From Bos javanicus (taxonomy: Eukaryota; Chordata; Mammalia; Artiodactyla; Bovidae): a stretch of 64,000 nt of DNA. The notes below the pieces were generated by a model that was not told where the DNA came from, ran no database searches, and was given only the letters and a program-made list of their open reading frames with translations. Position 1 is the first letter of the stretch, and every line of letters begins with the position of its first letter. Location of the stretch: positions 61,077,689 to 61,141,688 of the forward strand of contig NC_083881.1 of assembly GCF_032452875.1 (NCBI RefSeq), in the 5' to 3' direction. Of the stretch, positions 9,748 through 20,242 are shown piece after piece. Both the position numbers and the translations under genes were made by a program.

Positions 9748-10350
9748 GTTTGGTGGAGTCCAACCACCCTAGGGAAGCCGGGAGGCAACTCCACCGGCGG
9801 CGGCGGCGGCACCCGCGCGGGCGGCTGGGGCGCTCTGAGAAATGTTTCTTTTTCCCCGGGGGGCGAAGGGCTGGCAAGTGAGCTGTTGGGGCCAGAAGAG
9901 GAGCGGGAGGCCGGGCCGGGCCGCGGAGGGCGCGGAGCGGCGCGGGGAGGGTGGTGGAGTAAGGTGGCGGGGACGGCGATAAGGGTGGGGTGACTGGAAG
10001 GAGCGGGCGGGAGGGCGGCGCGCCGGCCCGGGGCGCAAGGGTGTCCGGCCGCGGCGGAGGCGGGGGGCCCCGCGCGCGCCGCTCGGGAGCGGAGACAGGG
10101 GGTGCTGCGACCCAGCCCCCTGGGGGGGAGTCCCGGGAACTCGCTCCGAGTGCCGGGGAGGCAGCGTCCCGCGAGCCAAGAGGGGCGCCGAGGCGGGAGC
10201 GCAGAGGAGAGTGAGGAAGCAGGGGCGAATTTCCCAGAGAAGCTGCCGAGCCGTCCCACCGGCCGACGCGTCACTGGGCTCCCGGCTCCGCGGAGGGAGG
10301 ACCCCCCTCCAGAAACAACGAGGAGAGGGCCAGGGGGCGGGGCGGGTAGC
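9748..10350 (-). promoter_or_regulatory. RIMS2: RIMS2 5' UTR and core promoter region
   Basis: Directly upstream of the RIMS2 ATG on the minus strand. It holds the in-frame TAG at 9771-9769, a GGC/GCC run at 9795-9815 and the GC boxes at 10333-10346 (GGGGCGGGGC core). All long minus-strand frames here use GTG or TTG starts, so I see no strong upstream ORF. The split between UTR and promoter is not visible. Confidence 0.6.
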
Positions 10351-11110
10351 CTTGAAGACCACCCCTCTGGGCTAGAGCGGGGAAGCGAAAGCGGAGTAGG
10401 GATGACAAGGGCTAGTGGCGGACAGTCCGGAGGCCGGGGCTTCGCGGCTGCCAGCGCCCGGATCCCAGCGACCTCCGACGCGCAGCAGGGTCGGGCGCGG
10501 GTCCTTCCCCATCAACGCGCCCGTCTGGAGTCCCTCAAACTGCCACCGCCCCTGTGGTCCGTGGAGTGGGTGCAGAGGGCCCGCTCCCTACGCCGCCGCT
10601 GCTGCTGCCGCCGCCGCTCGGTGCCGCCGTCCGCGCCTCCTCCGCCTCCCCAGCTCCTCCCGCGGGGCCCGCGTCACCTCTCGGCCGTGGAGGCCCGAGC
10701 ACCGCGGATGCCCGGCGGGCGGCGCCCACCCTCCCGAAGGCGATCAGTGGACTGGGGCCGGGCGGGGAGAGGTTGGGGAGGGTGGGAGGGAGGGAAGTAA
10801 GGGAAGAGAGTGAGCTGGGCGGAGGAAGAGAGCGGGAGTTTCAAGGGCGGGGGTGTGGAGAGGGGAGCTTGAGAGCCGGCGTCGGGAGAGAGGGAAGAGT
10901 TAAGAATCGAGGTGGATGGAGAGCGCTGTGGGTCAGCTGGAGAGGTAGAGAACCAGGAGCGCAGGGACCGGCGACGGGCGTGTCGGGTCCAGAGACTGAG
11001 TGAGATCCGGGAGTGAGGGCTCGCAGGGGTTTTGAACCCGGAATGGGGCGGGAGCGGGGGGCGGGGGGAGGGGGCGGGAGGCGGGCGGCGCGCAAGGTGT
11101 CAGGCTGGAG

Positions 11111-12229
11111 GGGGAAAAAGTATGAGCGCTTGGAGGGGCTCTTGAGCTGCCAAGGGCGGAGTCCTGGAAGGAAGGAGACTGTAAGTGTTGGGACGGATTG
11201 GTTCCTCGGGGGATCCTCATGGCGAAGAAACCGCAGGAGAGGCTGGAGAAGTGGGAGGTGACACTGGGAGAGTTAGGGTTTGTCTGGGAAAGGTGTGCGG
11301 ATGAGGAGGAGACCGGAGGCTGTAAATGTGAAGGCGAAGGACTAAGAATCGGTCGGAGAATGGGGATCAGCCGGTGCTTGGGCCAAGGGCTTCGTTCTAT
11401 TCGGCCCTCTTTGGCGGGCCTTATCTAGAGAGTAGTGGCAGGGAAGCCAGGGTATAGGGTTAGTGGGAGAGTCTGGTTTTCCAAGCACAGGGACGGGTAA
11501 GATGAAAGAGGTTGAAAGTGAACAGAAAACCAGCTCCTGGAGAATGGCAGTGGCCGCCGCTGCCCTGTGTTTTGGGTAGGGCTGAGCCCCGCCCTGACAA
11601 CCCTCTGGGTATGGTGGAGTGGGGCGGGACTGGGAGCTAGTGGAGAGGGGTAGAGTTGAGGCCAGCGGGACTGGTTGCCAGGGATCACCCCTTCTGCCTG
11701 CTCTTGGCAAGCGCAGTGGATGACTGAGGTGGGGTGCGTGTACGTGTGTGTGTGTATCTACGTATACGTTCACACCCCTCCCCCGCCTTCCACGCTAGCT
11801 TTGTTTAGTACCAGGCCAGATTACCGTCTGATGAGTAGTGTAAGGCCTTGGGGACTTGTATTGTATTTATCTTCTTGGTGTGTAGCAAACTCTCTCCTCC
11901 TCCCGCTCTCCGTTCCCCGGGTAGCATCTGACTAGCTCCCAATTTAAGAGACCTGGGAATACACAAAGCTGCCTTGGAAGTCTCTTGTGGTTTCTAAGCA
12001 TCAATGTCTTCTGTTTCTTTTCTCCCACCCCTTGTAAGGGAAAAGTTTACTTAAGTGCTTTTATTTATTTACTCATTTATTTACATTACTCACCTACTTC
12101 AAATCAAGCTCTCACAGCCCCAAGTAATTCAGTTTTCATCTCTTTGGAGTTAGTTTGATGAGATCATATGAATCCAAATGTATGTGATTTTGTTGTAGAA
12201 TTAGGGGATTATTATATATCTCTAATCCA
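11111..12229. other. RIMS2 upstream flank, no gene seen
   Basis: G-rich at first, then grading to AT-rich. It includes a short TG run (11736-11758) and a TTTATTTA run near 12060. No exon signal or repeat family recognised. Confidence 0.5.
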
Positions 12230-12330
12230 GCCTCATCATTTTATGGGAACTAGAGGACTAAGGTCAGCCAGCTAGTAAATGGCAGCACTGCAACTAGAAC
12301 CTAGATACTTTTACTCCTGCTTGAAACCAT
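12230..12330 (-). mobile_element. MIR SINE relic
   Basis: Reverse MIR phrases: GTCAGCCAGCTAGTAAATGGCAGCACTGCAACTAGAACCTAGA resembles the consensus TCACACAGCTAGTAAGTGGCAGAGCCGGGATTCGAACCCAGG. Confidence 0.6.
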
Positions 12331-12828
12331 TGCAATTTTAAACCCTAGCTGCACCTTTTTAAAATATCACCTGAGTCTAACCCTAGATCAAATGAATCAG
12401 TCTCTGGCGTAAGGACTCTGGTCAAGAGTATATTTTGAAAATTCCTAAGTACATAGCAAAGGTTGGAAACTATACTAAGTGCATTACAATAAAAGATAAG
12501 GAGGAGAAACTGGGAAGTGGAAAACAAAAAGAACACTTCTAGTGAGACTGATTTTTTTACCTAAAATTGGAATATTGAGTTTTTAAATAACATCCACACT
12601 TTCCTTTTCACTAATATGCAATGACAGGTAACAGTAAATACACATATCTATGACCTTTACCTCACTGCCACTAAAATACACTAAAAGCTCCTTTAAAAGA
12701 AAGGAGAATAGAGCTAAAAACAAAAAGGATGGGTGGAACACTCTACCTTATTCACCTATCTCTGAGCCAGATTTTAAGCACCACCACCTCCATTCCCCAG
12801 CCAGCTATCAACCCAAGTAGAAACAGAC

Positions 12829-13109
12829 GGCTAAGTTCCTAAGTTGCTTCAGTCGTGTCTGACTCTGTGCGACCCCATAGACGGCAGCCCACCAGGCTCC
12901 CCCGTCCCTGGGATTCTCCAGACAAGAACACTGGGAGTGGGTTGCCACCTCCTTCTCCACTGCATGAAAGTGAAAAGTGAAAAGTGAAAGTGAAGTCGCT
13001 CAGTCGTGTCCGACTCTTAGCGACCCCATGGACTGCAGCCTACCAGGCTCCTCCATCCATGGGATTTTCCAGGCAAGAGTACTGGGGTGGGGTGCCATTG
13101 CCTTCTCCA
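12829..13109 (-). mobile_element. BOV-A2 SINE dimer
   Basis: Two BovA units joined by the typical linker GCATGAAAGTGAAAAGTGAAA (here slightly expanded). AGAAACAGAC at 12819-12828 and 13110-13119 is a 10-bp target-site duplication. Confidence 0.92.
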
Positions 13110-13119
13110 AGAAACAGAC

Positions 13120-13971
13120 TACCCGGAGTACATAAAATGTGAACTTAGAAGAGGTTGTCCAAACTGAACAATTTTGGCTTATTTTATAGCAGAGTCACAC
13201 CCTGGGCCACGCACTGTTTTCTACCAGTCACAAAGTATGCTGAGTGCCTGCAGTTGTGTCTCCCAGAACCCCTCCTACCTCTCACCTGCCTAGAGATAAT
13301 GCCAGCATATAAAACTCAATGTGCATAAGCTGGTATCACAGGGACACCTGATTTCTTATAGGATTGGATAAAGCAGAAGTGTATTTCCTTTTTACATTTC
13401 TTTACTACAAACAACTACATGTGTTTTTCCTATTAAAGGGAATGCTTAGCAGTGGAGGTATCTTAAAATCATCTTCCACTCTGATTCATACACCTTTTGA
13501 AAATAAAAATTTGTCACAGTATTTATATAACATACAGAATCCCATAGAATTTGAAATGGGCTACTTTTCAAAGCAGTAGACCCAAGTTAAAGTAAGATTG
13601 GTATGCTGAGAACTAAAACGCCTTCCAAAGATCTCTTGTCTTTTGATCTCTGTTTTGTTTTGTTTGTTCTGGTTTAGTATTTAACCTAAAATGTTTATCT
13701 CATCTCATTATGTCTTGTAAGGCATTATGTTTTACTTAAGCATGTCCCTCAAATATATGAACACATTTGAAGTTGAGTTGAAAGTGAATTGTTCTTACTT
13801 ACCTTTAGGAGTAACTATCCATGTTCATCTTCGTTCTTCATTGAGTTCTCAAGGTCTTCTTGACAGGCCACAAACTAACTCAGAAATGCAAATCCTTTCT
13901 TTAGTTCCTATAGGAGCATAAGTTTGTGAAGCCTGTAAGCCTGTGGACTTTGAGTTTTGCATAAGGGTACG
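13120..13971. other. Intergenic stretch, nothing recognised
   Basis: AT-rich, with only short ORFs. It ends at the truncated 5' edge of a BovB copy. Confidence 0.5.
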
Positions 13972-14649
13972 GATTCAGAAAATGAAGATCATGGCATCCA
14001 ATCCCATCACTTCATGGGAAATACATGGGGAAACGGTGGAAACAATGTCAGACTTTATTTTTCTGGGCTCCAAAATCACTGCAGATGGTGACTGCAGCCA
14101 TGAAATTAAAAGACGCTTACTCCTTGGAAGGAAAGTTATGTCCAACCTAGATAACATTCAAAAGCAGAGACATTACTTTGCCAACAAAGGTCTGTCTAGT
14201 CAAGGCTATGGTTTTTCCTGTGGTCATGTATGGATGTGAGAGTTGGACTGTGAAGAAGGCTGAGTGCCGAAGAATTGATGCTTTTGAAGTGTGGTGTTGG
14301 AGAAGACTCTTGAGAGTCCCTTGGACTGTAAGGAGATCCAACCAGTCCATTCTGAAGGAGATCAGCCCTGGGATTTCTTTGGAAGGAATGATGCTAAAGC
14401 TGAAACTCCAGTACTTTGGCCACCTCATGCAAAGAGTTGACTCATTGGAAAAGACTCTGATGCTGGGAGGGATTGTGGGCAGGAGGAGAAGGGGACAACA
14501 GAGGATGAGATGACTGGATGGCATCACTGACTCGATGAACGTGAGTCTGAGTGAACTCCGGGAGTTGGTGATGGACAGGGAGGCCTGGCGTGCTGTGGTT
14601 CATGGGGTCGCAAAGAGTCGGACACGACTGAGAGACTGAACTGAACTGA
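13972..14649 (+). mobile_element. BovB LINE 3' end (5'-truncated)
   Basis: Forward BovB from the post-catalytic coding segment (IQKMKIMASNPITSWEI.., SKITADGDCSHEIKRRLLLG) to the terminal GACTGAACTGAACTGAA. The frame breaks near 14160 and 14239. A Bov-tA inserted immediately after its 3' end. Confidence 0.9.
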
Positions 14650-14660
14650 AGGGCTAATTA

Positions 14661-14864
14661 GGGCTTCCATGGTGGCTCAGTGGTTAAGAATCTGCCTGCC
14701 AATGCAGGAGACATGAGTTTGATCGCTGGGTAAGAAAGATTCCCTGGAGAAGGAAATGGCAACCCAGTCCACTATTCTTGCCTGAAAAATCCCATGGACG
14801 GAGGAGCCTGGCGAACTATGGTTCACTAAGGCAGACACAACTTAGTGACTAAACAACAACAACG
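14661..14864 (+). mobile_element. Bov-tA SINE with perfect duplication
   Basis: Complete element from GGGCTTCCATGGTGGCTCAG to CTTAGTGACTAAACAACAACAACG. AGGGCTAATTA at 14650-14660 and 14865-14875 is an exact 11-bp target-site duplication, whose first base is the last base of the neighbouring BovB. Confidence 0.93.
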
Positions 14865-14959
14865 AGGGCTAATTACTTGTAATCTACTAAATAAGTTATA
14901 GGAGGCATATCTAAACTAAAATCAAAACTGTAATAATCAGTAAAATTTACTGAGGACTC

Positions 14960-15241
14960 AGTACTCTGCTGGAGAAGGCAATGGCACCCAACTCCAGTAC
15001 TCCTGCCTGAAAAATCCCATGGACAGAGGAGCCTGGTAGGCTGCAGTCCAGGGGTTGCTAAGAGTCAGACATGACTGAGCGACTTCACTTTCACTTTTCA
15101 CTTTCATGCATTGGAAAAGGAAATGGCAACCCACTCCAGTATTCTTGCCTGGAGAATCCCAGGGATAGGGGAGCCTGGTGGGCTGCCGTCTATGGGGTCC
15201 CACAGAGTCGGACACGACTGAAGCGACTTAGCAGCTGCAGC
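14960..15241 (+). mobile_element. BOV-A2 SINE dimer
   Basis: Forward dimer from GGAGAAGGCAATGGCACCCA through the CACTTTCACTTTTCACTTTC linker to GACTGAAGCGACTTAGCAGC. AGGACTC flanks both sides (14953-14959 and 15242-15248), a short probable duplication. Confidence 0.9.
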
Positions 15242-15299
15242 AGGACTCTCCTAACAGATCTGGCTGCCTCACAATGCTTAGAATCATTGCAGCCCTCAG

Positions 15300-15900
15300 T
15301 TTCTCCTAACAGATCTCCCTGCTTCTGTCCTTGCGGCTTTCAGTCTTTTCTCAACACAGCATAAAGACAAATCCTCCTAAAATATTAGTCAGATCATGTC
15401 ACTCTACTGGTCAAAATCCTGTGGTGGCACCCTAGTTGACTCAGTCAGAATTTAACCCCTTAAATGTCCTGCAAGTCCCATATAACCTCTCTGACCTCAT
15501 CTACTAGTCTCTTGTTAGGCTTTCCTCTAGCTGTTCCTTCTGCCCAAAATACTGTTCACCCCGATATTCACATGGCCTACTCCCCTTCTGCACATTTCTG
15601 CTTAGTTTTCCATCCTGTTTAATATTCCAGCCTGCTTCACCTGCTCCCTGGTCACTCTAGTCTCCTTTACCTTACCCTGATTTTTCCATGACACTTGCCA
15701 CTCTCCAACTTTTACTCCAAGTTGAATAATACCCCCGCTTTTTATGTTTATTATTAACCTTTAACTTCCCACACAAGAATATTTAAGCACATGAACAAAG
15801 TAAGATTTTTACTAATGTAGCATATGGACCTAGAACAGTACATCACATGTAGTAGGTATTCCAACAAATAAATACTCGTTGAGTTAATTTCTGGGAAGAG
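15300..15900 (+). mobile_element. L2 LINE relic
   Basis: Forward L2 3' phrases in order: CAGATCATGTCACTCTACTGGTCAAAATCC, CTGTTCCTTCTGCCCAAAATAC, and the terminal GTAGTAGGTATTCCAACAAATAAATACTCGTTGAG. Old and diverged. Confidence 0.65.
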
Positions 15901-15943
15901 AATCTTGTCATGATTGGTTTAAGTTGGGTGGGAGAAAAGGAAA

Positions 15944-16161
15944 TGAGTGCATGCTCAGCCATGTCTGACTTTTCTGTGATTACATGAACTGTAGCACACC
16001 AGCCTTCTCTGCCCACGGAATTCTCCAGGCAAGCATACTGATTTTGGGTTATCCATTTCCTACTCAAGGGAATCTTCCCGACCCAGGAATTGAACCCATG
16101 TCTCCTGTGTCTCCTGCATTGGCTGGTGGACTCTTCACCCCTGGGTCACCTGGGAAGTCCA
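15944..16161 (-). mobile_element. Bov-tA SINE with duplication
   Basis: Reverse Bov-tA, diverged, ending in the tRNA head GGTCACCTGGGAAGTCC. AGAAAAGGAAA at 15933-15943 and 16162-16172 is an exact 11-bp target-site duplication. Confidence 0.9.
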
Positions 16162-16209
16162 AGAAAAGGAAAAAGCAGCTTCGAAAGGAAGAAACATAGG
16201 TGGAAAGAA

Positions 16210-16700
16210 ATAAGATCTAAAGTCTTTGTCTGAGGTTCCTTTAGGATTCCACTACTGCCTACCTCCGTAGCCTTATCTGCAACTCAGCCTACCAACACAC
16301 ACCCCTCTTCAGCCATGACAAATGACTTGTACTTTATTGAACATATAAAGTTTCTCATCTTTAGGACTTTCTTTTATATTCCCCCAACTTGAACCACCCT
16401 TTCTGCTCCATCTGCCATAACCTTCCTCTCTGTCAGTAACTTGTCTTCTCTACCGTGTGCTCATCCCTTCCTTTTTTGTGCTTCCTCCTGTTTGCCCCAG
16501 GCTCTCTTAGCACTGTACTGCCTTACTCACAGATAGCACATGTCACACAGGGCTGGACCCATTTATCTCCGTCTGGCTCCTCAACCAGGCCATGAATGCT
16601 TAAGGGCAAGGAATATGCCTTTCACTCCAGTTTCCCCAGGGCCTATCAGACTGTCTCATGTATTACAAACTCTTGATAGATATATGCACAATTACATGAG
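16210..16700 (+). mobile_element. L2 LINE relic
   Basis: Diverged L2 3' segment, with CTTCTTGTC-like pyrimidine-rich coding remnants, then GAATGCTTAAGGGCAAGGAATATGCC and a CCAGGGCCTATCAGACTG phrase that match the L2 tail (consensus GGGCAGGGAC..., CCTAGAACAGTGCC). Confidence 0.5.
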
Positions 16701-17050
16701 CGGTCACAAAATAATGAGAAAAATCACTGTTGCTGGAGAATGAGGCAGGGAGTTGTAGCAAGAGATAAAGCTGGGAAAATAGGCACTGGCAACATTATGC
16801 TATAACCTTATGTGCTCTGCTGAAGAATTTGAACTTATCCTATAGTCATCAGATAGGCAGTGGAGGTTTCTTTATTCAGAGAACTGACATGATCAGCTTT
16901 GATTTTCAGAATATCCTGCCTTCACTTCTTCATGCATATCCAAAACACCTGCTAATAGAATTACTGAAAGGACACAGATGTGCGGTGATTTAGGCATGGA
17001 GATACAAATAGCAGAATTTTTTACTTCCTGTCTTCAGAATTTATTTTTCT

Positions 17051-17122
17051 GGCTATGTTACTCAGTAGATTATAACAGCATGATAATGAGGCCAAGGTCG
17101 TGGTTTAAATCCCTGGGTGAGT
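17051..17122 (+). pseudogene. tRNA-Ile-like relic
   Basis: The segment aligns by eye with the tRNA-Ile body. It has an A-box-like TTACTCAGTAGATTATA, then GCCAAGGTCGTGGTTTAAATCC, whose GGTTTAAATCC is one mismatch from the B box GGTTCRANNCC. The anticodon stem is shortened by about three bases and the acceptor ends do not pair, so it cannot be a working tRNA. It may be a tRNA pseudogene or the head of an old SINE. Confidence 0.4.
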
Positions 17123-18049
17123 CAGTCAGTGCAGTGGCCACAGCTGACTGTTAATCTTTGCCAGTTGTCAGATGACAACATGTTATTTCTTGACCAGGAA
17201 CTGGGTGGAAGGATATGACTGGTTCATCAAAAGTTAATCAGCATTATTGGAAAAATAACTCAAAGTGCTTAGCTATGACTGTAGGACCATACTGTCATTT
17301 TAAATCAAAATAACAGTATTATATTAGTGATAACAAAAGAGCATGGCATCAGGGAAAGAATATATTGTTTGTTGCTAGAAAATAAGCTAGAGATTAGAAC
17401 AGTTTAATTATTAGGATTTGAAGCCAAGAAGTAATGAAAAACTTAGAGGATGTTGGTGTAGATAAGCTTATTAATTACTTTTTTGTGCATCTAGCAATAT
17501 AGGAAGTTATTTCTTAATTATTATGTCATAAAACCCATAGAGCCATTTATATTAAAAAGGGGAAATCATATTCTAATCATCTTTCATTTATAGCATTATA
17601 AAGTTATTTCTATTTTTATTCCCTCCTAGCAATCAATAAGCACATCTTTAAAGTGATATAGGACAGTATTCAAGGTTGGGCCATATAGACATAATTAATG
17701 TAAATATTTTCTTAATTACATCTTCATCTTAATTACAACTCTGACCACTTTCAGAAGTGAAAAAACAAGTGAATTTTATGAGATCAGAAATAAACACAAA
17801 ACCCTTAATGAACAAATATAGCTAAGCATTAAATATCAATTAAATAGCAACAGCTGCTAACGTCATAAAAGATAATCAACTAGGCATTATGTGCTTCCTG
17901 ATAGAAAAATTATACAACTATATGTAGAAGTTGTTTTCCGCCCCCCCACCAAAAAAAAAAAAATCAAACCTAAATTTACAACACCTTCTAAATACATCAA
18001 CCAATTTATAGGAAATAGAACAGAGGAACATATTAAACTATACCAAGGT
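17123..18049. other. Intergenic stretch, nothing recognised
   Basis: AT-rich, with a C7/A13 tract at about 17940-17965. No repeat family or coding signal seen. Confidence 0.5.
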
Positions 18050-18215
18050 CCCCTACTAACTGGTGACCTGGAGCAAGACTGATCTCCTGGAGCCTCGGTC
18101 TTCTCACACATGACCTTGTAAGAAGTGCCTCCTCACAGTGTAGTTATGAGGACTGAACAAGTGTGCTGAGAGCATTATGCAGAATAGCAGACATAGAATA
18201 AAAGTGAATGAATCC
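18050..18215 (+). mobile_element. MIR SINE relic
   Basis: Forward MIR-like phrase order: GACCTGGAGCAAG, GGAGCCTCGGTCTTCTCACACATG, AGTGTAGTTATGAGGACTGAACAAG. Diverged. Confidence 0.55.
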
Positions 18216-18262
18216 CTTCTCAAAGCTATTTCTCCATCAAGTTCCATATCTCAGTTTCCATG

Positions 18263-18345
18263 ATCCCTTTGACTATATTTATTTATACCTGTTTAGGTTT
18301 TTGTATCCCTTGACTATATTTATTTATACCTGTTTAGGTCTTTGT
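18263..18345. repeat. Tandem duplication, 2 units of about 42 bp
   Basis: 18263-18304 and 18305-18345 are the same sequence. Both contain GACTATATTTATTTATACCT, GTTTAGGT, TTTGTATC. They differ by one deleted base (CCCTTTG to CCCTTG) and one substitution (GTTTTT to GTCTTT). A local tandem duplication, probably within an L2-like relic. Confidence 0.9.
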
Positions 18346-18424
18346 ATCTGTCTCATCTCCCCAACTTCATTTTAAATTCAAGGCCAAATTTTACTTTCCT
18401 CATTGTAAACAATATTAATAGTAC

Positions 18425-18600
18425 TTAAGAGCCATCCCATGTGTCAGATAGCATGCTAAGCTCTTCACTTACCTAATCCTAACAGTGATTCAGATATTAA
18501 CCCCATTTTAGAAACCTACAAAGGGAGGTGTATTTCAGATAACTACTGAGTGATGGAACCAGAATTGACAATGAAGTATCTCAATTCTAATCTCTGCTCT
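18425..18600 (-). mobile_element. MIR SINE relic
   Basis: Reverse MIR order: GTGTCAGATAGCATGCTAAGCTCTTCACTTACC, AACCCCATTTTAGAAACC, then GATGGAACCAGAATTGA. Diverged. Confidence 0.6.
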
Positions 18601-18850
18601 CGTAAGCATGGTACTTCTATCCCACTCAGGCACATTGTAGGAATGCCATGGGAGTCTTTGAAAATTGCAAGTAGACCCAATGTATGAGTTACCATATAAG
18701 ACATACAAATGTGCATGTTAATGACAAAACTTACTTAAATAAGACTTGTATTAGAGTCAAATAAAATTTATTCTGCGAGTAAACTGCACCATGGGATTTC
18801 ACTCTGTAGAATACTCTACAGAATATTTTACAGGGCAAAACCCAGATTTG

Positions 18851-19440
18851 GGTTTTGTTTTGTTTTGGTTTGGTTTTTTTGGCCACATCTAGTCAAGTCT
18901 ATGGTTTTTCCAGTGGTCATGTATGGATGTGAGAGTTGGACTGTGAAGAAGGCTGAGTGCCGAAGAATTGATGCTTTTGAAGTGTGGTGTTGGAGAAGAC
19001 TCTTGAGAGTCCCTTGGACTGCAAGGAGATCCAACCAGTCCATTCTGAAGGAGATCAGCCCTGGGATTTCTTTGGAGGGAATGATGCTGAAGCTGAAACT
19101 CCAGTACTTTGGCCACCTCATTCGAAGAGTTGACTCATTGGAAAAGACTCTGATGCTGGGAGGGATTGTGGGCAGGAGGAGAAGGGGACAACAGAGGATG
19201 AGATGGCTGGATGGCATCACTGACTCGATGGACGTGAGTCTGAGTGAACTCCGGGAGTTGGTGATGGACAGGCAGGCCTGGCGTGCTGTGATTCATGGGG
19301 TCGCACAGAGTCGGACACGACTGAGCGACTGAACTGAACTGAGAGACTTGCAGAATCCTAGTTCCTAGACCAGGAATCAAACCCAGTCCCCAGTGGTGGA
19401 AACGTGGAGTCCAAACCATTGGACCACCAAGGAATTCCCC
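18851..19440 (-). mobile_element. CHR-2 SINE, split by a BovB insertion
   Basis: The A-tail side of a reverse CHR-2 (GGTTTTTTTGGCCACAT) is at 18851-18888. Its body and head (AATCCTAGTTCCTAGACCAGGAATC ... CATTGGACCACCAAGGAATTCCCC) resume at about 19341-19440. Between them lies the BovB at 18889-19340. Confidence 0.8.
18889..19340 (+). mobile_element. BovB LINE 3' end nested in CHR-2
   Basis: Forward BovB 3' end of about 450 bp, from CTAGTCAAGTCTATGGTTTTTCC to GACTGAGCGACTGAACTGAACTGA. I could not identify a clear target-site duplication. Confidence 0.88.
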
Positions 19441-19939
19441 AAAACCAAGTTTTTTTTACAGCAAATAAATTTCAAGGAAAAAAATTAAAAAGAGGTGAAG
19501 AGGGGATCTATACTTTAAATGAAACTTAAAAAACATCAACCAAGTGCAAGGATTCATGGACCTCATCTTTTAAAAAATGAGTGGAGAACTTTTATAAGAG
19601 ACCAGGCAATTTGGACAGTAACGAGGCACCTGATAATAATAGAGAATCATTGTTGCTTTATTTGGTTAATAATGATAATGTGATGATGTTAGAAAAGTAA
19701 AGAATCCTTAGTGACACATACTAAAATACCTATAGATGAAACTATTTGATATCTGAGATTTGCTTCAAAATAATATGGATGGAGGTGCGAATGGGGCAAA
19801 ACTGGCCATGAAATATAGTAAAAAATAAAATCTTTAAAATAAATGTTTTTAGAAATATTTTCTTTCCAAAGAAGTCTCTATCTTCCACTCTAGCTGCCTT
19901 CATTAAACTAGAAAATCAACAAAATCAGATAATCCTTTA
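19441..19939. other. Intergenic stretch, nothing recognised
   Basis: AT-rich sequence without a recognised repeat or gene. Confidence 0.5.
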
Positions 19940-20140
19940 TCAAGCATTTGTTATTTGATGAATAGATACTATGTTAGTGCTTTCACATTTTTTTACCACC
20001 TTCTTCTACCAACGTACGAAGAATAAGTATCATTACATTTTATAGGTAAGGAAACAGCCTGAGAGGTTTAGGGATTCAATCAAAGGAAGAGATTGAATTT
20101 TAAGGCAAATTTTCAGTCTGACTTTCAATCCGGTATTTAT
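19940..20140 (-). mobile_element. MIR SINE relic
   Basis: Reverse MIR order: ATACTATGTTAGTGCTTTCAC, ATTACATTTTATAGGTAAGGAAACAGCCTGAGAGGTTTAGGGATT. Diverged. Confidence 0.6.
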
Positions 20141-20242
20141 GCCTCTATACACAATTGTTTATTATAGTGATATGTATATATTCCGTTTCCCTGACTAAAA
20201 TTTGTGTGTGTATATGTGTGCGCGTGCATACGTGCATGTGCA

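Larger units (their letters stand above)
8880..11110. promoter_or_regulatory. RIMS2: CpG island spanning RIMS2 exon 1 and promoter
   Basis: A block of about 2.2 kb, very rich in G, C and CpG, replaces the AT-rich surroundings at both edges. It includes exon 1, the start of intron 1 and about 1.35 kb upstream of the ATG. Sp1-type GC boxes are visible at 10333-10346 and as a cluster at 11044-11092. I see no TATA box at a sensible distance, which fits a dispersed CpG-island promoter. The transcription start cannot be fixed from sequence; it is probably between about 9780 and 10400. Boundaries are by eye. Confidence 0.85.

Noticed and set aside
9573..10274. Long minus-strand frame of 233 codons over RIMS2 exon 1 and the promoter
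   Set aside because: It begins at GTG, runs in a different frame from the RIM2 protein and is made of CpG-island sequence rich in Pro, Arg and Ala. The true frame has a stop 24 nt before its ATG.
10102..11003. Several 130-230 codon frames upstream of RIMS2
   Set aside because: GC-rich shadows in the promoter island, with no recognisable protein.
14178..14513. Frames of 100-150 codons repeated at 14.2, 18.9, 41.0 and 51.1 kb
   Set aside because: These are the C-terminal coding tail of BovB and its antisense, present in every BovB copy; not separate genes.
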